Part shown: piece after piece, positions 34,830-44,870 of the stretch
Position numbering within the stretch: the first letter of the stretch is position 1
How the letters are laid out: each line of letters starts with the position of its first letter
Assembly (NCBI RefSeq): GCF_003944835.1
Contig: NZ_RWIV01000001.1
Span: 2,736,530 to 2,800,529, forward strand
From: Bacillus sp. HMF5848
GTDB taxonomy: Bacteria > Bacillota > Bacilli > Bacillales > HMF5848
Direction: 5' to 3'
Length of the DNA stretch: 64,000 bases
The notes under the pieces: model-generated
Seen by the model: the letters and a program-made list of their open reading frames with translations, nothing else
Told to the model about the DNA's origin: nothing
The model's database searches: none
Program-made: the position numbers and the translations under genes

Positions 34830-35822
34830 TTATGCACTTTTTTCTTTTAGCTTACGTTTTGCCTTCTTATCTAATACATTCGGATGAAATCTTCTTTTTA
34901 TCAGTAAATAATCTTCCATTTCTTTTAAGAATTGAAACAAATTTGCTCTTGTTTCGAACTCATCACGTGTTTTTGGTAATGGCATATTTTTAAAAGAATC
35001 TTGTAATTCATGAAGTTGAGTAAGAAACTCATTTGCAGTATTACCAGGATGAATAAAATCACTAACTTCTTCAATAAAGTCAGCAATCATTTTTCCTTGT
35101 TCATATGTACTTTGAATTGTCGTGATCATCGGTAGCATACGCATCATAGAATCAAATTGTTTTTCCCGCATTTTAAAATAATAATAATATGTATCCTCAT
35201 CTCGAAGGACGTTGTTTTCTACCTCAAGCAATGCCATGCTTTTCGCTTTTTGAAGGAGCTCGTCCGTTTCCGTTATTTCACTTCCTACCCAATCGCTTTT
35301 TCCATCTCTTAAGAAGGATACCATTTCAGTAAATATTAATTTAAAATTGTTTTCTAGTTGCTGCTGAAGCTTCTTTAAATCTCGTTCCATACTTGGCATA
35401 TATAAATTCATAACAAGAGCTACGCCGATTCCAATTACGATGATAGCTAACTCATTAAGAATAAAGGACCAAGCGAATGTTTTAGCAGCATACATATGCA
35501 TAATAATGACTGTGCTTGTCACAATTCCTTCAGAAAGTTTAAACTGGACAGTTGTCGGTATGAAAAATAACAACAACATACCAATAGCTAACGGAGTATA
35601 GCCTAACACATTAAAAAAAACAAATGTAAATACAATTGCAATCATACACGTTAAAAACCTTGTCCAAGAACTCATTAATGAACGTTTTCTTGTAACGCCA
35701 ATACACAAAATAGTTAAAATACCTGCTGAAGTGAAATTATCTAACTGAAGCAATGAAGCAATATATATTGCAAGCGCAGCACCAATGGCTGTTTTTATCG
35801 TACGATATCCAATTTTAAACAT
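34830..35822 (-). CDS. yqjA: aromatic acid exporter family membrane protein (YqjA)
   Basis: 330 residues. About five N-terminal membrane segments (starting IGAALAIYIASLLQLDNFTSAG) form the DUF939/FUSC-like half. A helical cytoplasmic C-terminal half from ~residue 150 ends KKAKRKLKEKSA. The family is annotated as putative aromatic acid exporters; the substrate in Bacillus is unproven. The next gene on the same strand, the L,D-transpeptidase, follows 10 nt downstream, so the two are probably co-transcribed. Confidence 0.88.
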   Translation of the reverse strand: MFKIGYRTIKTAIGAALAIYIASLLQLDNFTSAGILTILCIGVTRKRSLMSSWTRFLTCMIAIVFTFVFFNVLGYTPLAIGMLLLFFIPTTVQFKLSEGIVTSTVIIMHMYAAKTFAWSFILNELAIIVIGIGVALVMNLYMPSMERDLKKLQQQLENNFKLIFTEMVSFLRDGKSDWVGSEITETDELLQKAKSMALLEVENNVLRDEDTYYYYFKMREKQFDSMMRMLPMITTIQSTYEQGKMIADFIEEVSDFIHPGNTANEFLTQLHELQDSFKNMPLPKTRDEFETRANLFQFLKEMEDYLLIKRRFHPNVLDKKAKRKLKEKSA

Positions 35823-35984
35823 AATTGCTCTCCTATATTTAATAAGTATATAACCTGCATTTTACATGACAATAGGATGCTTGCCAACAAGACCCTGATT
35901 TTTTAAGGTTTTTAATTTGTATATAAGGGATTCTTGTTGCTATTATATATAGTAGGTTTTATTGCACTTTTAGGAGGTTTTCAA

Positions 35985-36422
35985 ATGGAAATGAACTTTA
36001 ATCTTTTTATGAATGATGTTGTTGTGCAAGCAAGAGAAGATATGGTCAAAGCAGGATACACGCAGCTTGAAACACCGGAGCAGGTTGATGAAGCTCTAAC
36101 AAAGAAGGGCACAACACTTGTGATGATTAATTCTGTCTGTGGTTGTGCAGGTGGATTAGCACGCCCTGCGGCTAGTCATGCTTTACATTATGATAAACGG
36201 CCTGATCATCTTGTGACAGTATTTGCTGGGCAAGATAAAGAGGCTACTGCTCGTGCTCGTGAATATTTCGTAGGACAACCGCCGTCATCACCTTCTTTTG
36301 CTTTAATGAAGGATGGAAATCTTGTGGCAATGGTACATCGACATGAAATTGAAGGACACGACGTGATGCAGGTTATCTCTAAATTACAGCAAGCGTTTGA
36401 TGAACATTGTGAAGAAGTTTAA
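35985..36422 (+). CDS. brxB: bacilliredoxin BrxB
   Basis: Removes bacillithiol from mixed disulfides on proteins after oxidative stress. The DUF1094 core has the CGC active site in [15 protein letters not shown] near residue 54. From the ATG at 35985 (after TAGGAGGTTTTCAA) it is 145 residues, the exact length of YqiW/BrxB. The longer frame from 35934 starts in untranslated sequence. Confidence 0.95.
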   Translation: MEMNFNLFMNDVVVQAREDMVKAGYTQLETPEQVDEALTKKGTTLVMINSVCGCAGGLARPAASHALHYDKRPDHLVTVFAGQDKEATARAREYFVGQPPSSPSFALMKDGNLVAMVHRHEIEGHDVMQVISKLQQAFDEHCEEV

Positions 36423-36524
36423 ATCTATCGTTAAGTAGCTAAAGACACGCTACTCATATTAATTTACGTGGTGATTATCGTTTTTCTCTCTTAATTCCAT
36501 TACGGCACATCGTAAATGCAAGCA

Positions 36525-36546
36525 GCCCACATTAAACAATGTGGGC
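36525..36546. terminator. terminator between brxB and meaB
   Basis: GCCCACATT pairs with AATGTGGGC across AAAC between convergent genes. The flanking T tract is short. Confidence 0.65.
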
Positions 36547-36554
36547 CCGTTTTG

Positions 36555-37685
36555 CTATTTTTGATTTTCATATAATTGAATGAGCTGCTGCACAGCGGCT
36601 GTAACTGTTTTATCTCCAGCCATAACCTTATTTTCAATCTCAGGCATTGTTTGTTTCACTCGAGGATTTGAAAAAAAGCTGTGCTCTAAATAATCTTTAA
36701 TCATTGCTAGTAACCAATCTTTTAATTGTTCACGACGTCTGTTTGTAAAAACACCTGACTCATTTGTTACTAGCACGAATTGCTGAACCACGTTCCAAAT
36801 ACCGCTAATTCCTTCACCCTTCATTGCTGAACAAGTGTAAGCTTGTGTGTGCCATCCATTAGTTGCAGGCTTCAAATAATGTAGAATTTGGTTATACTCT
36901 TCACGTGCTGCCAACGCTCGAGGCTTATTATCACCATCCGCCTTGTTGATTATAATCGCATCAGCCAGTTCCATAATACCTTTTTTCATACCTTGAAGCT
37001 CATCTCCAGCGCCCGTCAACACAAGAAGTAGAAAGAAGTCCACCATACTTCTAACGACTATTTCACTTTGGCCCACACCAATTGTCTCGACAAGGATTAC
37101 ATCATATCCTGCTGCTTCACACAACAGCATCGTTTCACGAGTTTTTCTATTTACCCCGCCTAACGCGCCACCTGATGGTGATGGACGGATAAAGGCATTA
37201 GGATGGGATGCTAGCTTTTCCATCCTTGTTTTATCACCTAATATACTTCCACCTGTAATGGAAGATGATGGATCAACCGCCAACACCGCAACACGATGAC
37301 CTGCATCACACAAATATGTACCCAGCGCTTCAATAAATGTACTTTTTCCTGCTCCAGGCACACCAGTTATTCCAATCCGAACAGAACGACCAGTATGAGG
37401 AAGTAATTGATTCATGACCTTTTGCGCTAATTCAATATGGTGTGACGCATTACTTTCAATAAGGGTAATGGTCTTAGCAAGAATAGAGCGATTATGTGTA
37501 AGTACACCCTCGACATATTGATTAATATCTATTTGATTTTGTTTTACGAATCGCTTTTTTAGTGGCTGTGTATGGTGGCTCATGCCATCATGACCGCCTT
37601 CCACCCCTTGCATCACATACGATGTGAAGCTTGTATGCGATGCATCACTAGGGGCCCACTCAGGCTTTTTACCTCGTTCAGTCAT
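36555..37685 (-). CDS. meaB: MeaB-type GTPase chaperone of methylmalonyl-CoA mutase
   Basis: A G3E GTPase that protects and reactivates the B12-dependent mutase and gates cofactor loading. Walker [10 protein letters not shown] is near residue 110, followed by [17 protein letters not shown] (Walker B/switch) and the NKAD guanine motif. The ATG at 37685 overlaps the mutB end by 8 nt and has GGAG 8 nt before it. This gives 376 residues with a ~75-residue N-terminal extension rich in His and Ser that is longer than in many MeaB proteins. Last gene of mutA-mutB-meaB. Confidence 0.94.
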   Translation of the reverse strand: MTERGKKPEWAPSDASHTSFTSYVMQGVEGGHDGMSHHTQPLKKRFVKQNQIDINQYVEGVLTHNRSILAKTITLIESNASHHIELAQKVMNQLLPHTGRSVRIGITGVPGAGKSTFIEALGTYLCDAGHRVAVLAVDPSSSITGGSILGDKTRMEKLASHPNAFIRPSPSGGALGGVNRKTRETMLLCEAAGYDVILVETIGVGQSEIVVRSMVDFFLLLVLTGAGDELQGMKKGIMELADAIIINKADGDNKPRALAAREEYNQILHYLKPATNGWHTQAYTCSAMKGEGISGIWNVVQQFVLVTNESGVFTNRRREQLKDWLLAMIKDYLEHSFFSNPRVKQTMPEIENKVMAGDKTVTAAVQQLIQLYENQK

Positions 37686-39882
37686 TGGTGATCTCCGCCA
37701 ACTCATAACCTAATTTATTATAAATTAATTCTATTGTTTTTTCAGCAGCAACTGGGATAACTGTTCCTGGTCCAAAGATTAAGCCTGCACCATGTTCTTT
37801 TAAGTAATCATAATCCTGAGCAGGAATGACGCCACCAATTACTACTAATATATCTTCACGACCAAGTTGCTTAAGCTGTTCAACAAGCTGCGGAAGCAGT
37901 GTTTTGTGACCAGCAGCTAACGAGCTCATTCCGATAACATGCACATCATTTTCTACAGCTTGACGAGCGGTTTCTTCAGGTGTTTGAAATAGTGGTCCAA
38001 TATCCACATCAAAACCTAAATCAGCAAATGCTGTTGCAATTACCTTTGCTCCTCTATCATGTCCATCCTGTCCCATTTTAGCAATCATAATGCGCGGGCG
38101 ACGACCCTCTGATTGTAAAAAGTCATCTGTAAGCTGCTTTACGTGGTTAATTTGTGCATCATTTGAATATTCAGCAGCATATACACCACTTATGGAGCGG
38201 ATTACTGCTTTATGGCGTCCAGCCACTTCTTCAATAGCAGCAGATATTTCACCTAACGTGGCACGAGCACGGGCAGCCTCTATAGCTAATGCTAATAAAT
38301 TGCCACTTTCTTGTTTGACAGACTCCGTAATAGCTCGTAACGCCTGTTGCACTTTCTCTTCATCACGAACAGTCTTTAGCTGTTGAATACGAGCAATTTG
38401 TTGCTCTCTCACAGCAGTATTATCAATATCTAAAATTTCTAACGGATCTTCCTTATCTAATCTATACTTATTTACACCGATAATCGTTTCCTTACCAGAA
38501 TCAATTTTAGCCTGACGACGTGCAGAGGCTTCTTCAATACGCATCTTAGGTAAGCCAGTTTCAATTGCTTTCGCCATCCCACCTAGCGACTCAATTTCCT
38601 CTATATGCTTCCACGCACGCTCCATCAACTGCTCTGTTAGTTTTTCAACATAATACGAGCCAGCCCACGGATCAATCACATTACAAATTCCTGTCTCATC
38701 TTGTAAAAATAATTGTGTGTTGCGTGCAATACGTGCTGAGAAGTCAGTCGGCAACGCAATAGCCTCATCGAGAGCATTTGTGTGTAACGATTGTGTATGT
38801 CCTAAAGCAGCGGCATGAGCTTCTAGACATGTGCGGACAACGTTATTATAAGGATCTTGTTCCGTTAGACTCCACCCGGATGTTTGCGAATGCGTCCGCA
38901 AAGCCATCGATTTTGGATTTTTCGGATTAAATTGCTTCATCATCTGTGCCCACATAAGTCTAGCTGCTCTCATCTTGGCTACTTCCATAAAGTAATTCAT
39001 ACCGACCGCCCAGAAGAACGATAAACGTGGAGCAAAAGAATCAATATCTATCCCTGCTTTCAACCCCGTTCGCACATACTCTAGTCCATCCGCTAATGTA
39101 TAAGCAAGCTCTAAGTCAGCAGGAGCACCGGCTTCTTGCATATGATAGCCCGAGATACTTATGCTATTAAACTTTGGCATATACTTTGATGTGTATTCAA
39201 AAATATCAGCAATAATTTTCATAGACATATCAGGTGGATAAATATATGTGTTACGAACCATGTACTCTTTTAAAATATCATTTTGAATCGTACCAGCAAG
39301 TTTGTCTTGCGTAACACCTTGTTCTTCGGCTGTCACAATATAAAATGCCATAACAGGTATTACTGCACCATTCATTGTCATGGAAACAGACATTTGATCA
39401 AGCGGTATGCCGTTAAACAACGTTTTCATATCTAGAATTGAATCTATGGCAACACCCGCTTTTCCCACATCCCCTACAACACGAGGATGATCAGAGTCGT
39501 AGCCACGATGTGTCGCTAAATCAAACGCCACAGACAACCCCTTTTGTCCCATTGCAAGATTACGGCGATAAAATGCATTGCTTTCTTCTGCAGTTGAGAA
39601 TCCGGCATATTGACGGACCGTCCAAGGACGATTAACATACATAGTTGAATATGGGCCTCTTAAAAATGGAGGCACACCAGGTAAATAATCGAGGTGCTTG
39701 AGATTTGTAATATCATCTTCATGGTACAATGGCTTAACAAGAATATGCTCGTTCGTTTCAAATAGCATATCATCTATGTTTTTATTAATATCTTGTTCTA
39801 TTGACGCTTGCCATTGCTCTTTGTTCATAGTAGTTTGTTCACTTTGCAATGTAACTTTCGAAAAATCTAACCGATCTGTCAT
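37678..39882 (-). CDS. mutB: methylmalonyl-CoA mutase, large (catalytic) subunit
   Basis: A B12-dependent isomerase that converts (R)-methylmalonyl-CoA to succinyl-CoA. The TIM-barrel substrate domain ([33 protein letters not shown]) is followed by a C-terminal cobalamin domain with the DxHxxG motif in [10 protein letters not shown] near residue 606, and [11 protein letters not shown]. 734 residues. It begins 2 nt after the mutA stop, with GGGGTGATATAAC inside the mutA end. Confidence 0.97.
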   Translation of the reverse strand: MTDRLDFSKVTLQSEQTTMNKEQWQASIEQDINKNIDDMLFETNEHILVKPLYHEDDITNLKHLDYLPGVPPFLRGPYSTMYVNRPWTVRQYAGFSTAEESNAFYRRNLAMGQKGLSVAFDLATHRGYDSDHPRVVGDVGKAGVAIDSILDMKTLFNGIPLDQMSVSMTMNGAVIPVMAFYIVTAEEQGVTQDKLAGTIQNDILKEYMVRNTYIYPPDMSMKIIADIFEYTSKYMPKFNSISISGYHMQEAGAPADLELAYTLADGLEYVRTGLKAGIDIDSFAPRLSFFWAVGMNYFMEVAKMRAARLMWAQMMKQFNPKNPKSMALRTHSQTSGWSLTEQDPYNNVVRTCLEAHAAALGHTQSLHTNALDEAIALPTDFSARIARNTQLFLQDETGICNVIDPWAGSYYVEKLTEQLMERAWKHIEEIESLGGMAKAIETGLPKMRIEEASARRQAKIDSGKETIIGVNKYRLDKEDPLEILDIDNTAVREQQIARIQQLKTVRDEEKVQQALRAITESVKQESGNLLALAIEAARARATLGEISAAIEEVAGRHKAVIRSISGVYAAEYSNDAQINHVKQLTDDFLQSEGRRPRIMIAKMGQDGHDRGAKVIATAFADLGFDVDIGPLFQTPEETARQAVENDVHVIGMSSLAAGHKTLLPQLVEQLKQLGREDILVVIGGVIPAQDYDYLKEHGAGLIFGPGTVIPVAAEKTIELIYNKLGYELAEITND

Positions 39883-39883
39883 G

Positions 39884-41770
39884 TTATATCACCCCTAACG
39901 TTTGCTGAAGACTTTTTATTGTCTCATAGCAATTCGAGCGAATATGGATAAAATCGTCTACACCAGATTCTTTTAGCTGTTTCTCCAGTTCTGCCTCTTG
40001 CTTACCTGCTACGTATACTACGGTTGAAGGATTTTGCTGCTTTAATTGAGCCGAGATGCTTGCTGCCATATTTTCGTATGCATCGTCCTTCCCACAAATG
40101 ATAAATACTCGTGAAGATTGCTGGTTAGCCCATGAAACCGCTGAATCAATAGATTCATGACCGTCATTTTTTTCAATAACAAATCCTCCTGCGCCAAAAA
40201 ATCCACTTATAAAGTCAGCACGCGCTTTATGTGCAGGGATAGGACCTAAATTAATTAAAGTAACAGTTGGTCGAACTCCGGTTTTTCTTTCATACTCTTC
40301 ACTTACCAACCTAATAGATTCAAACTCTGCAGTAAGACGTCGCTTCGGTATTTTAACAATGTCTTTTTCAGTTGTCTCAGCCTCTGTCAATTGACCTTTG
40401 TAAGGTTCAGTCGCATTCACATACATATTTGTCCCAACAATCTTTTCTTTACGTTGAGCGACATTTTTGACTCGAGCGTCGTAAACTTGTTGAATCTCTT
40501 TTTGAACAAACCCTTGTTTTATTGCTTCTGTCATTCCACCTAGTTGTTCAATTTGTTGAAACAGCTTCCACGCTTTAGTTGCTAGCTCATCTGTTAGAGA
40601 TTCAACGTACCATGAGCCTCCAGCTGGATCGACAACTTTATTTAAATATGATTCTTGCTGTAGAATAAGCTGTGTATTACGAGCAATTCTTCTAGAGAAT
40701 GTTGATGAATCATTTACAGTCTCTGTGTCAAAACTTGATACGTGCATGCTATCTATACCACCTATAGTCGCAGCAAACGCTTCATTTGTAGCTCGTAACA
40801 TATTCACATACGGGTCATACACTGTTTTTGTAAATGATGACGTACTTGCGTGAATACTTATCGCTTTTGCTTGCTCAGAAGCACCATATGCCGTTGCTAC
40901 AGTAGTCCATAGTCTTTTCAAGGCTCTCAGCTTTGCAATTTCCATGAAAAATTGTGAACCAACAGAAACGTGAAACTTAACCTTTCTAAGAAGCTCATCA
41001 ATATTCACAAATGTAGATTTACAACTATTAATATATTCAACTGCTGTTGCAATACTAAAAGCCAGTTCTTGTACCGCATGTGCTCCACCATTATGATATA
41101 CGTCCCCATTCACGATAATGGATTGTAGTTGCGGTGCCGCTTCTGCTAACTTTAACATCGCTTCCTGAACAGTCTTTAACGTGTTATCAATGGAAGACGG
41201 AAGCTCCCCTTCTTCTAAGTAATCGCGAATGATATCGAATCCAATGGTTCCTGTCAATAGGTTCATGTCAATGTCCAACTCTTGACAGTATGCTATAAAC
41301 TCATCTATAAATTGTACCGATTGTAAGTCAAGTTGTATAAACAATGGAATGCTTTCTAATGAAATACCCTCAAACGCAATTCTCATATCTTTTTTTTGGT
41401 TTATAAGTCGTGATGTTACCTTCGATAGATTAATCATTTTTAAGCCACGAGAAAGCTCTTCTTGTAATAAACGATTTAACGCTTGAGGTGAACTACCTTC
41501 TAGCTGTTGTGCAACATACCATGCCCTTTCCACATAGCCAAGAGGTGTACTCCCTCGTATGTGCGTTCCAAAGCCTGGCCATTCACTCGCTAAAGAAAGC
41601 TGGGATACATCTGCTCTAGTATAAAGCGGTTTCAAAACGATCCCTTCGTATGTAGTGGTGAACAGTTTTTCAAACGGCTTGCCTTTCAAAGACTTTTCGA
41701 CTTCAGTTTTCCAAGTCTCGTAATCAATGACATCAAAGGTTTGTGATTTCATTGATTCTACATTTGCCAT
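39884..41770 (-). CDS. mutA: methylmalonyl-CoA mutase, small subunit
   Basis: The non-catalytic partner of MutB. It has the same barrel start ([19 protein letters not shown]) and a degenerate C-terminal flavodoxin-like domain ([20 protein letters not shown]) in which the DxHxxG cobalamin motif is absent, as usual for this subunit. 628 residues. AAAGGGGGACTGTATC precedes the ATG. First gene of the mutA-mutB-meaB operon, behind a structured leader. Confidence 0.95.
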   Translation of the reverse strand: MANVESMKSQTFDVIDYETWKTEVEKSLKGKPFEKLFTTTYEGIVLKPLYTRADVSQLSLASEWPGFGTHIRGSTPLGYVERAWYVAQQLEGSSPQALNRLLQEELSRGLKMINLSKVTSRLINQKKDMRIAFEGISLESIPLFIQLDLQSVQFIDEFIAYCQELDIDMNLLTGTIGFDIIRDYLEEGELPSSIDNTLKTVQEAMLKLAEAAPQLQSIIVNGDVYHNGGAHAVQELAFSIATAVEYINSCKSTFVNIDELLRKVKFHVSVGSQFFMEIAKLRALKRLWTTVATAYGASEQAKAISIHASTSSFTKTVYDPYVNMLRATNEAFAATIGGIDSMHVSSFDTETVNDSSTFSRRIARNTQLILQQESYLNKVVDPAGGSWYVESLTDELATKAWKLFQQIEQLGGMTEAIKQGFVQKEIQQVYDARVKNVAQRKEKIVGTNMYVNATEPYKGQLTEAETTEKDIVKIPKRRLTAEFESIRLVSEEYERKTGVRPTVTLINLGPIPAHKARADFISGFFGAGGFVIEKNDGHESIDSAVSWANQQSSRVFIICGKDDAYENMAASISAQLKQQNPSTVVYVAGKQEAELEKQLKESGVDDFIHIRSNCYETIKSLQQTLGVI

Positions 41771-41801
41771 GATACAGTCCCCCTTTGCTTACAGCATTTA
41801 A

Positions 41802-41900
41802 GAAAGGTATAGAAGTGTCACAACACGAAAATCCTCTTATATCCATGTGTCACCTCTAACAACTGAGAATCAACCAGTTAGCAGAGCTTTCATACCTTTC
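41802..41900 (-). ncRNA. structured 5' leader of mutAB, candidate cis-regulatory RNA
   Basis: On the minus strand the outer helix pairs GAAAGGTAT (41900-41892) with ATACCTTTC (41810-41802), extended by a wobble and three more pairs. Directly inside is a 12-bp hairpin, CTCTGCTAACTG with CAGTTGTTAGAG (41886-41854, loop GTTGATTCT). A third arm (ACAC/GTGT) closes the rest, so a three-way junction is possible. About 20 nt separate it from the ribosome binding site. No known riboswitch motif is recognised and no cobalamin box is seen. Confidence 0.5.
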
Positions 41901-41930
41901 AAAAAAATGTAAAAATTTTACCTCATTTCT

Positions 41931-41975
41931 ATTTTAGTACATTTAAAGATTGATAACAATTCACAAAAAGGTGAA
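41931..41975 (-). promoter_or_regulatory. mutA promoter and adjoining operator-like palindrome
   Basis: On the minus strand TTGTTA (41959-41954), 17 nt, TAAAAT (41936-41931) fits sigma-A. Immediately upstream TTCAC and GTGAA arms with a 6-nt spacer (41960-41975) form a palindrome that a repressor or activator could bind. The regulator is unknown. Confidence 0.55.
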
Positions 41976-42105
41976 CTTATTAGCTAGGCATACAAGTATT
42001 ATTTTCATTTCTTAATAGAATATCTTTCATTTGATGTTGAATATCACAAGGAGGATGGCGAGGACGAAGTATTACTAACGATGAAATTATCAGATTCGTT
42101 CAAAA

Positions 42106-42139
42106 TAAAAAAGCCGAGCTCAATCCATGAACTCGGCAT
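42106..42139 (-). terminator. terminator of the bkd operon
   Basis: On the minus strand GCCGAGTTC ... GAGCTCGGC forms the stem, followed by TTTTTTATT, 6 nt after the bkdB stop. The open stretch 41980-42105 shows nothing else I trust. Confidence 0.85.
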
Positions 42140-42144
42140 AAGCA

Positions 42145-43437
42145 TTAGTATATAGATGTTGTATCTTTAGACATATTCTCCAATATTTCTTTTACTCTTG
42201 CTAGGAATCTTCCACACACTAAACCATCTAAAACGCGATGGTCAAGTGACAAGCATAAATTCACCATGTCACGGATAGCCATCATACCGTTATCCATTAC
42301 TACAACACGTTTAACTATAGATTCGACTTGTAATATCGCAGCTTGTGGGTAGTTGATGATACCCATGGACTGAACTGACCCAAAGGAACCCGTATTATTT
42401 ACAGTAAATGTACCATCCTTCATATCCTCACCGGAAAGCTTTCCACTTCGAACCTTCATAGCAAGTTCGTTAATTTCACGTGCGATGCCTTTAATACTTT
42501 TTTCATCCGCATGGCGTATGACAGGTACATATAAAGCATCATCAGTAGCAACCGCAATAGAAATGTTGATATCTTTTTTCTGTACAATCTTATCACCAGC
42601 CCACATTGAGTTAATTTGTGGGTATTCTTTCAGTGCTTGCGCTATTGCTTTAACAAAGAAAGCAAAGTAAGTAATATTATAGCCTTCAGATTGTTTAAAT
42701 TCGGTTTTGATACTATCACGCAAGGTTACTAAATTGCTCACATCAGCTTCAACCATCGTCCAAGCGTGAGGTATTTCTTGAACACTGCGAAGCATGTTTG
42801 AAGCAATTGCCTTGCGAACAGGCGTTACTGAAACCTCACGGTCACCAGGAGCACTAGTAACTACGGGTGCTTGTTTTTGCTGTGTTTGAGATGAAATTGC
42901 TTGTTCATCAGCAGTTGGCGCTGGTGCTGGCGCTGTAGCTTGTGCCGTTACTGTCTCACTTGCTTTCGGAATATTGCCGCTCTCAACAAGCTTTAAAATA
43001 TCTTTACGCGTTATACGTCCACCTGCACCTGTTCCACTCACAGCTTGTAATTCTATATCATGTTCTTGAGCTAAACGAAGTACTGCTGGCGAATAACGTT
43101 GCTTTTGTGAAGTGTCGGTCGGCGCTTCAGATGCATTAGAGCTTTCTGCTTTTATTTGCGGAGCAGTGGTCTCATTCTTAACTGGTGCATTAGAATCTGC
43201 CGTTTCTACAGTACAAATTACACCACCAACCGCTAGGGTATCCCCTTCCTCCGCTAAAAGCTCTTTGACTGTTCCTGTGAAGGAGGAAGGTACTTCAGCA
43301 TTTACTTTATCAGTCATTACCTCAAGCAAAGGATCATACTTGTTAACTTTGTCGCCAATAGATACTAACCATTTACTGATAGTGCCTTCTGTAACACTTT
43401 CACCTAATTGAGGCATTTTAATTTGTTCAATGGCCAC
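42145..43437 (-). CDS. bkdB: branched-chain alpha-keto acid dehydrogenase E2 (dihydrolipoyl acyltransferase)
   Basis: The core acyltransferase of the complex. Domains in order: lipoyl domain with the modified lysine in EVMTDKVNAEV near residue 43, a Pro/Ala/Thr linker, an E1/E3-binding domain (YSPAVLRLAQEHDIEL ... GAGGRITRKDI, ~115-155), a second linker and the catalytic domain ending in SLDHRVLDG. GGGAGGTAGAAAGA directly precedes a GTG at 43437, giving VAIEQIKMPQLGE; the longer frame to 43494 is unlikely. It is separated from bkdAB by a 300-bp tandem repeat. Confidence 0.95.
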   Translation of the reverse strand: MAIEQIKMPQLGESVTEGTISKWLVSIGDKVNKYDPLLEVMTDKVNAEVPSSFTGTVKELLAEEGDTLAVGGVICTVETADSNAPVKNETTAPQIKAESSNASEAPTDTSQKQRYSPAVLRLAQEHDIELQAVSGTGAGGRITRKDILKLVESGNIPKASETVTAQATAPAPAPTADEQAISSQTQQKQAPVVTSAPGDREVSVTPVRKAIASNMLRSVQEIPHAWTMVEADVSNLVTLRDSIKTEFKQSEGYNITYFAFFVKAIAQALKEYPQINSMWAGDKIVQKKDINISIAVATDDALYVPVIRHADEKSIKGIAREINELAMKVRSGKLSGEDMKDGTFTVNNTGSFGSVQSMGIINYPQAAILQVESIVKRVVVMDNGMMAIRDMVNLCLSLDHRVLDGLVCGRFLARVKEILENMSKDTTSIY

Positions 43438-43559
43438 TCTTTCTACCTCCCTTTGGTTTATGTGAAAAAACTTCGTCACGGAAATGTGTTTCACACTACT
43501 TTGAGATTATGTTCGTAAAATCTTGCTGTATTTTGCGTCCGTTTCCGATGTTTATACGC

Positions 43560-43868
43560 GAATTCTCCGAGTGGGTGGGCCACTTTTCGCTGTTTATGCG
43601 CCAATTCTCCGGGTTTATGCGCCACTTTTCGCTGTTTATGCGTAAATCTCCGGGTTTATGCGCCACTTTTCGCTGTTTATGCGTAAATCTCCGGGTTTAT
43701 GCGCCACTTTTCGCTGTTTATGCGTAAATTCTCCGGGTTTATGCGCCAGTTTTCGCTGTTTATGCGCCAATTCTCCGGGTTTATGCGCCACTTTTCGCTG
43801 TTTATGCGTAAATCTCCGGGTTTATGCGCCAGTTTTCGCTGCTTGTGCGTAAATCTCCACACTTTTCG
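43560..43868. repeat. tandem repeat of about 41 bp inside the bkd operon
   Basis: Roughly seven imperfect copies of a 41-bp unit made of two similar halves. One half is TTTATGCGCC plus ACTTTTCGCTG; the other is TTTATGCGTA or TTTATGCGCC plus AATCTCCGGG or AATTCTCCGGG. The outer copies are more diverged. In reverse it reads as a spurious WRINSEKWRINPEN-type peptide. No spacers differ between copies, so it is not a CRISPR array. The array starts right after bkdAB ends. Confidence 0.85.
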
Positions 43869-43871
43869 CTT

Positions 43872-44855
43872 CTAAAACTCAGCTAGTTCACGCATCGCCG
43901 TTTCAACTTTGTCTGGATTAACCATGAAATGTTTTTCCATCGTTGGTGCATAAGGCATAGCCGGCACATCAGGACCCGCTAACCGTTTAATAGGAGCATC
44001 TAAATCGAATAAACAGTGTTCTGCAATTATCGCAGCTACCTCACTCATGATACTACCTTCTTTATTATCTTCCGTAACAAGTAAGACTTTGCCAGTCTTT
44101 GCAGCGGCTTCAATAATTGCCTCTTTATCAAGTGGATACACCGTTCTAAGGTCGAGAATATGTGTAGAGATACCATCTTCAGCAAGTTTTTCAGCTGCTT
44201 GAAGAGCAAAATGAACACATAAGCCATAAGTGATAACAGTAATATCATCGCCTTCACGCTTAACATCTGCTTTACCAATTGGTAAAACATAATCATCTTC
44301 TGGTACCTCACCTTTAATTAGGCGATAAGCACGCTTATGCTCAAAAAATAATACTGGATCTGGATCACGAATAGCAGCCTTCAATAACCCCTTTACATCA
44401 TATGGTGTGGATGGCATTACAATCTTTAATCCTGGCGTATTAGCAAAAAGTGCTTCAACAGACTGCGAATGATATAAGGCACCATGAACTCCACCACCAT
44501 AAGGTGCACGAATCGTCACAGGGCACTGCCAGTCATTGTTTGAACGGTAACGAATTTTTGCTGCCTCTGATACAATCTGATTTACCGCTGGCATAATAAA
44601 GTCTGCGAATTGGATCTCTGCAACAGGTTTCAGCCCATACATCGCTGCACCAATAGCAACACCTGCAATTGCTGATTCTGCTAATGGTGTATCAATTACA
44701 CGATCTTCCCCAAATTGATCATAAAGTCCATTTGTAGCACGAAACACTCCACCACGTTTGCCGACATCTTCTCCCAAAACAAAAACTGATTCATCTTTAG
44801 ACATTTCTTCTCGCAACGCCATCGTAACAGCGTCGATATATGAAATCACTGGCAT
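43872..44855 (-). CDS. bkdAB: branched-chain alpha-keto acid dehydrogenase E1 beta
   Basis: With E1 alpha it forms the thiamine-diphosphate decarboxylase of the complex. The hallmarks are FVLGEDVGKRGGVFRAT near residue 25, GVAIGAAMYGLKPVAEIQFADF near 65, and RAPYGGGVHGALYHSQS near 117. The C-terminal transketolase domain has DLRTVYPLD and LLVTEDNKEGS. 327 residues, as in B. subtilis. GGAGGGGGATAAACC precedes the ATG, 15 nt after bkdAA. Confidence 0.97.
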   Translation of the reverse strand: MPVISYIDAVTMALREEMSKDESVFVLGEDVGKRGGVFRATNGLYDQFGEDRVIDTPLAESAIAGVAIGAAMYGLKPVAEIQFADFIMPAVNQIVSEAAKIRYRSNNDWQCPVTIRAPYGGGVHGALYHSQSVEALFANTPGLKIVMPSTPYDVKGLLKAAIRDPDPVLFFEHKRAYRLIKGEVPEDDYVLPIGKADVKREGDDITVITYGLCVHFALQAAEKLAEDGISTHILDLRTVYPLDKEAIIEAAAKTGKVLLVTEDNKEGSIMSEVAAIIAEHCLFDLDAPIKRLAGPDVPAMPYAPTMEKHFMVNPDKVETAMRELAEF

Positions 44856-44870
44856 GGTTTATCCCCCTCC

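Noticed and set aside
41802..41900. Cobalamin riboswitch or T-box before mutA
   Set aside because: Neither the B12 box nor a T-box sequence (GGGTGG type) is visible, and the element is too short. Kept only as an unclassified structured leader.
41990..42160. Plus-strand frame with coding-like peptide (EYLSFDVEYHKEDGEDEVLL)
   Set aside because: It has no start codon, runs through the bkd terminator and overlaps the bkdB end. It may be a faint gene relic, but chance is as likely.
43509..43862. CRISPR-like array or repeat-protein genes on both strands
   Set aside because: Copies are directly adjacent with no unique spacers, and the open frames exist only because the unit length and codon content avoid stops. 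There is no ribosome binding site.
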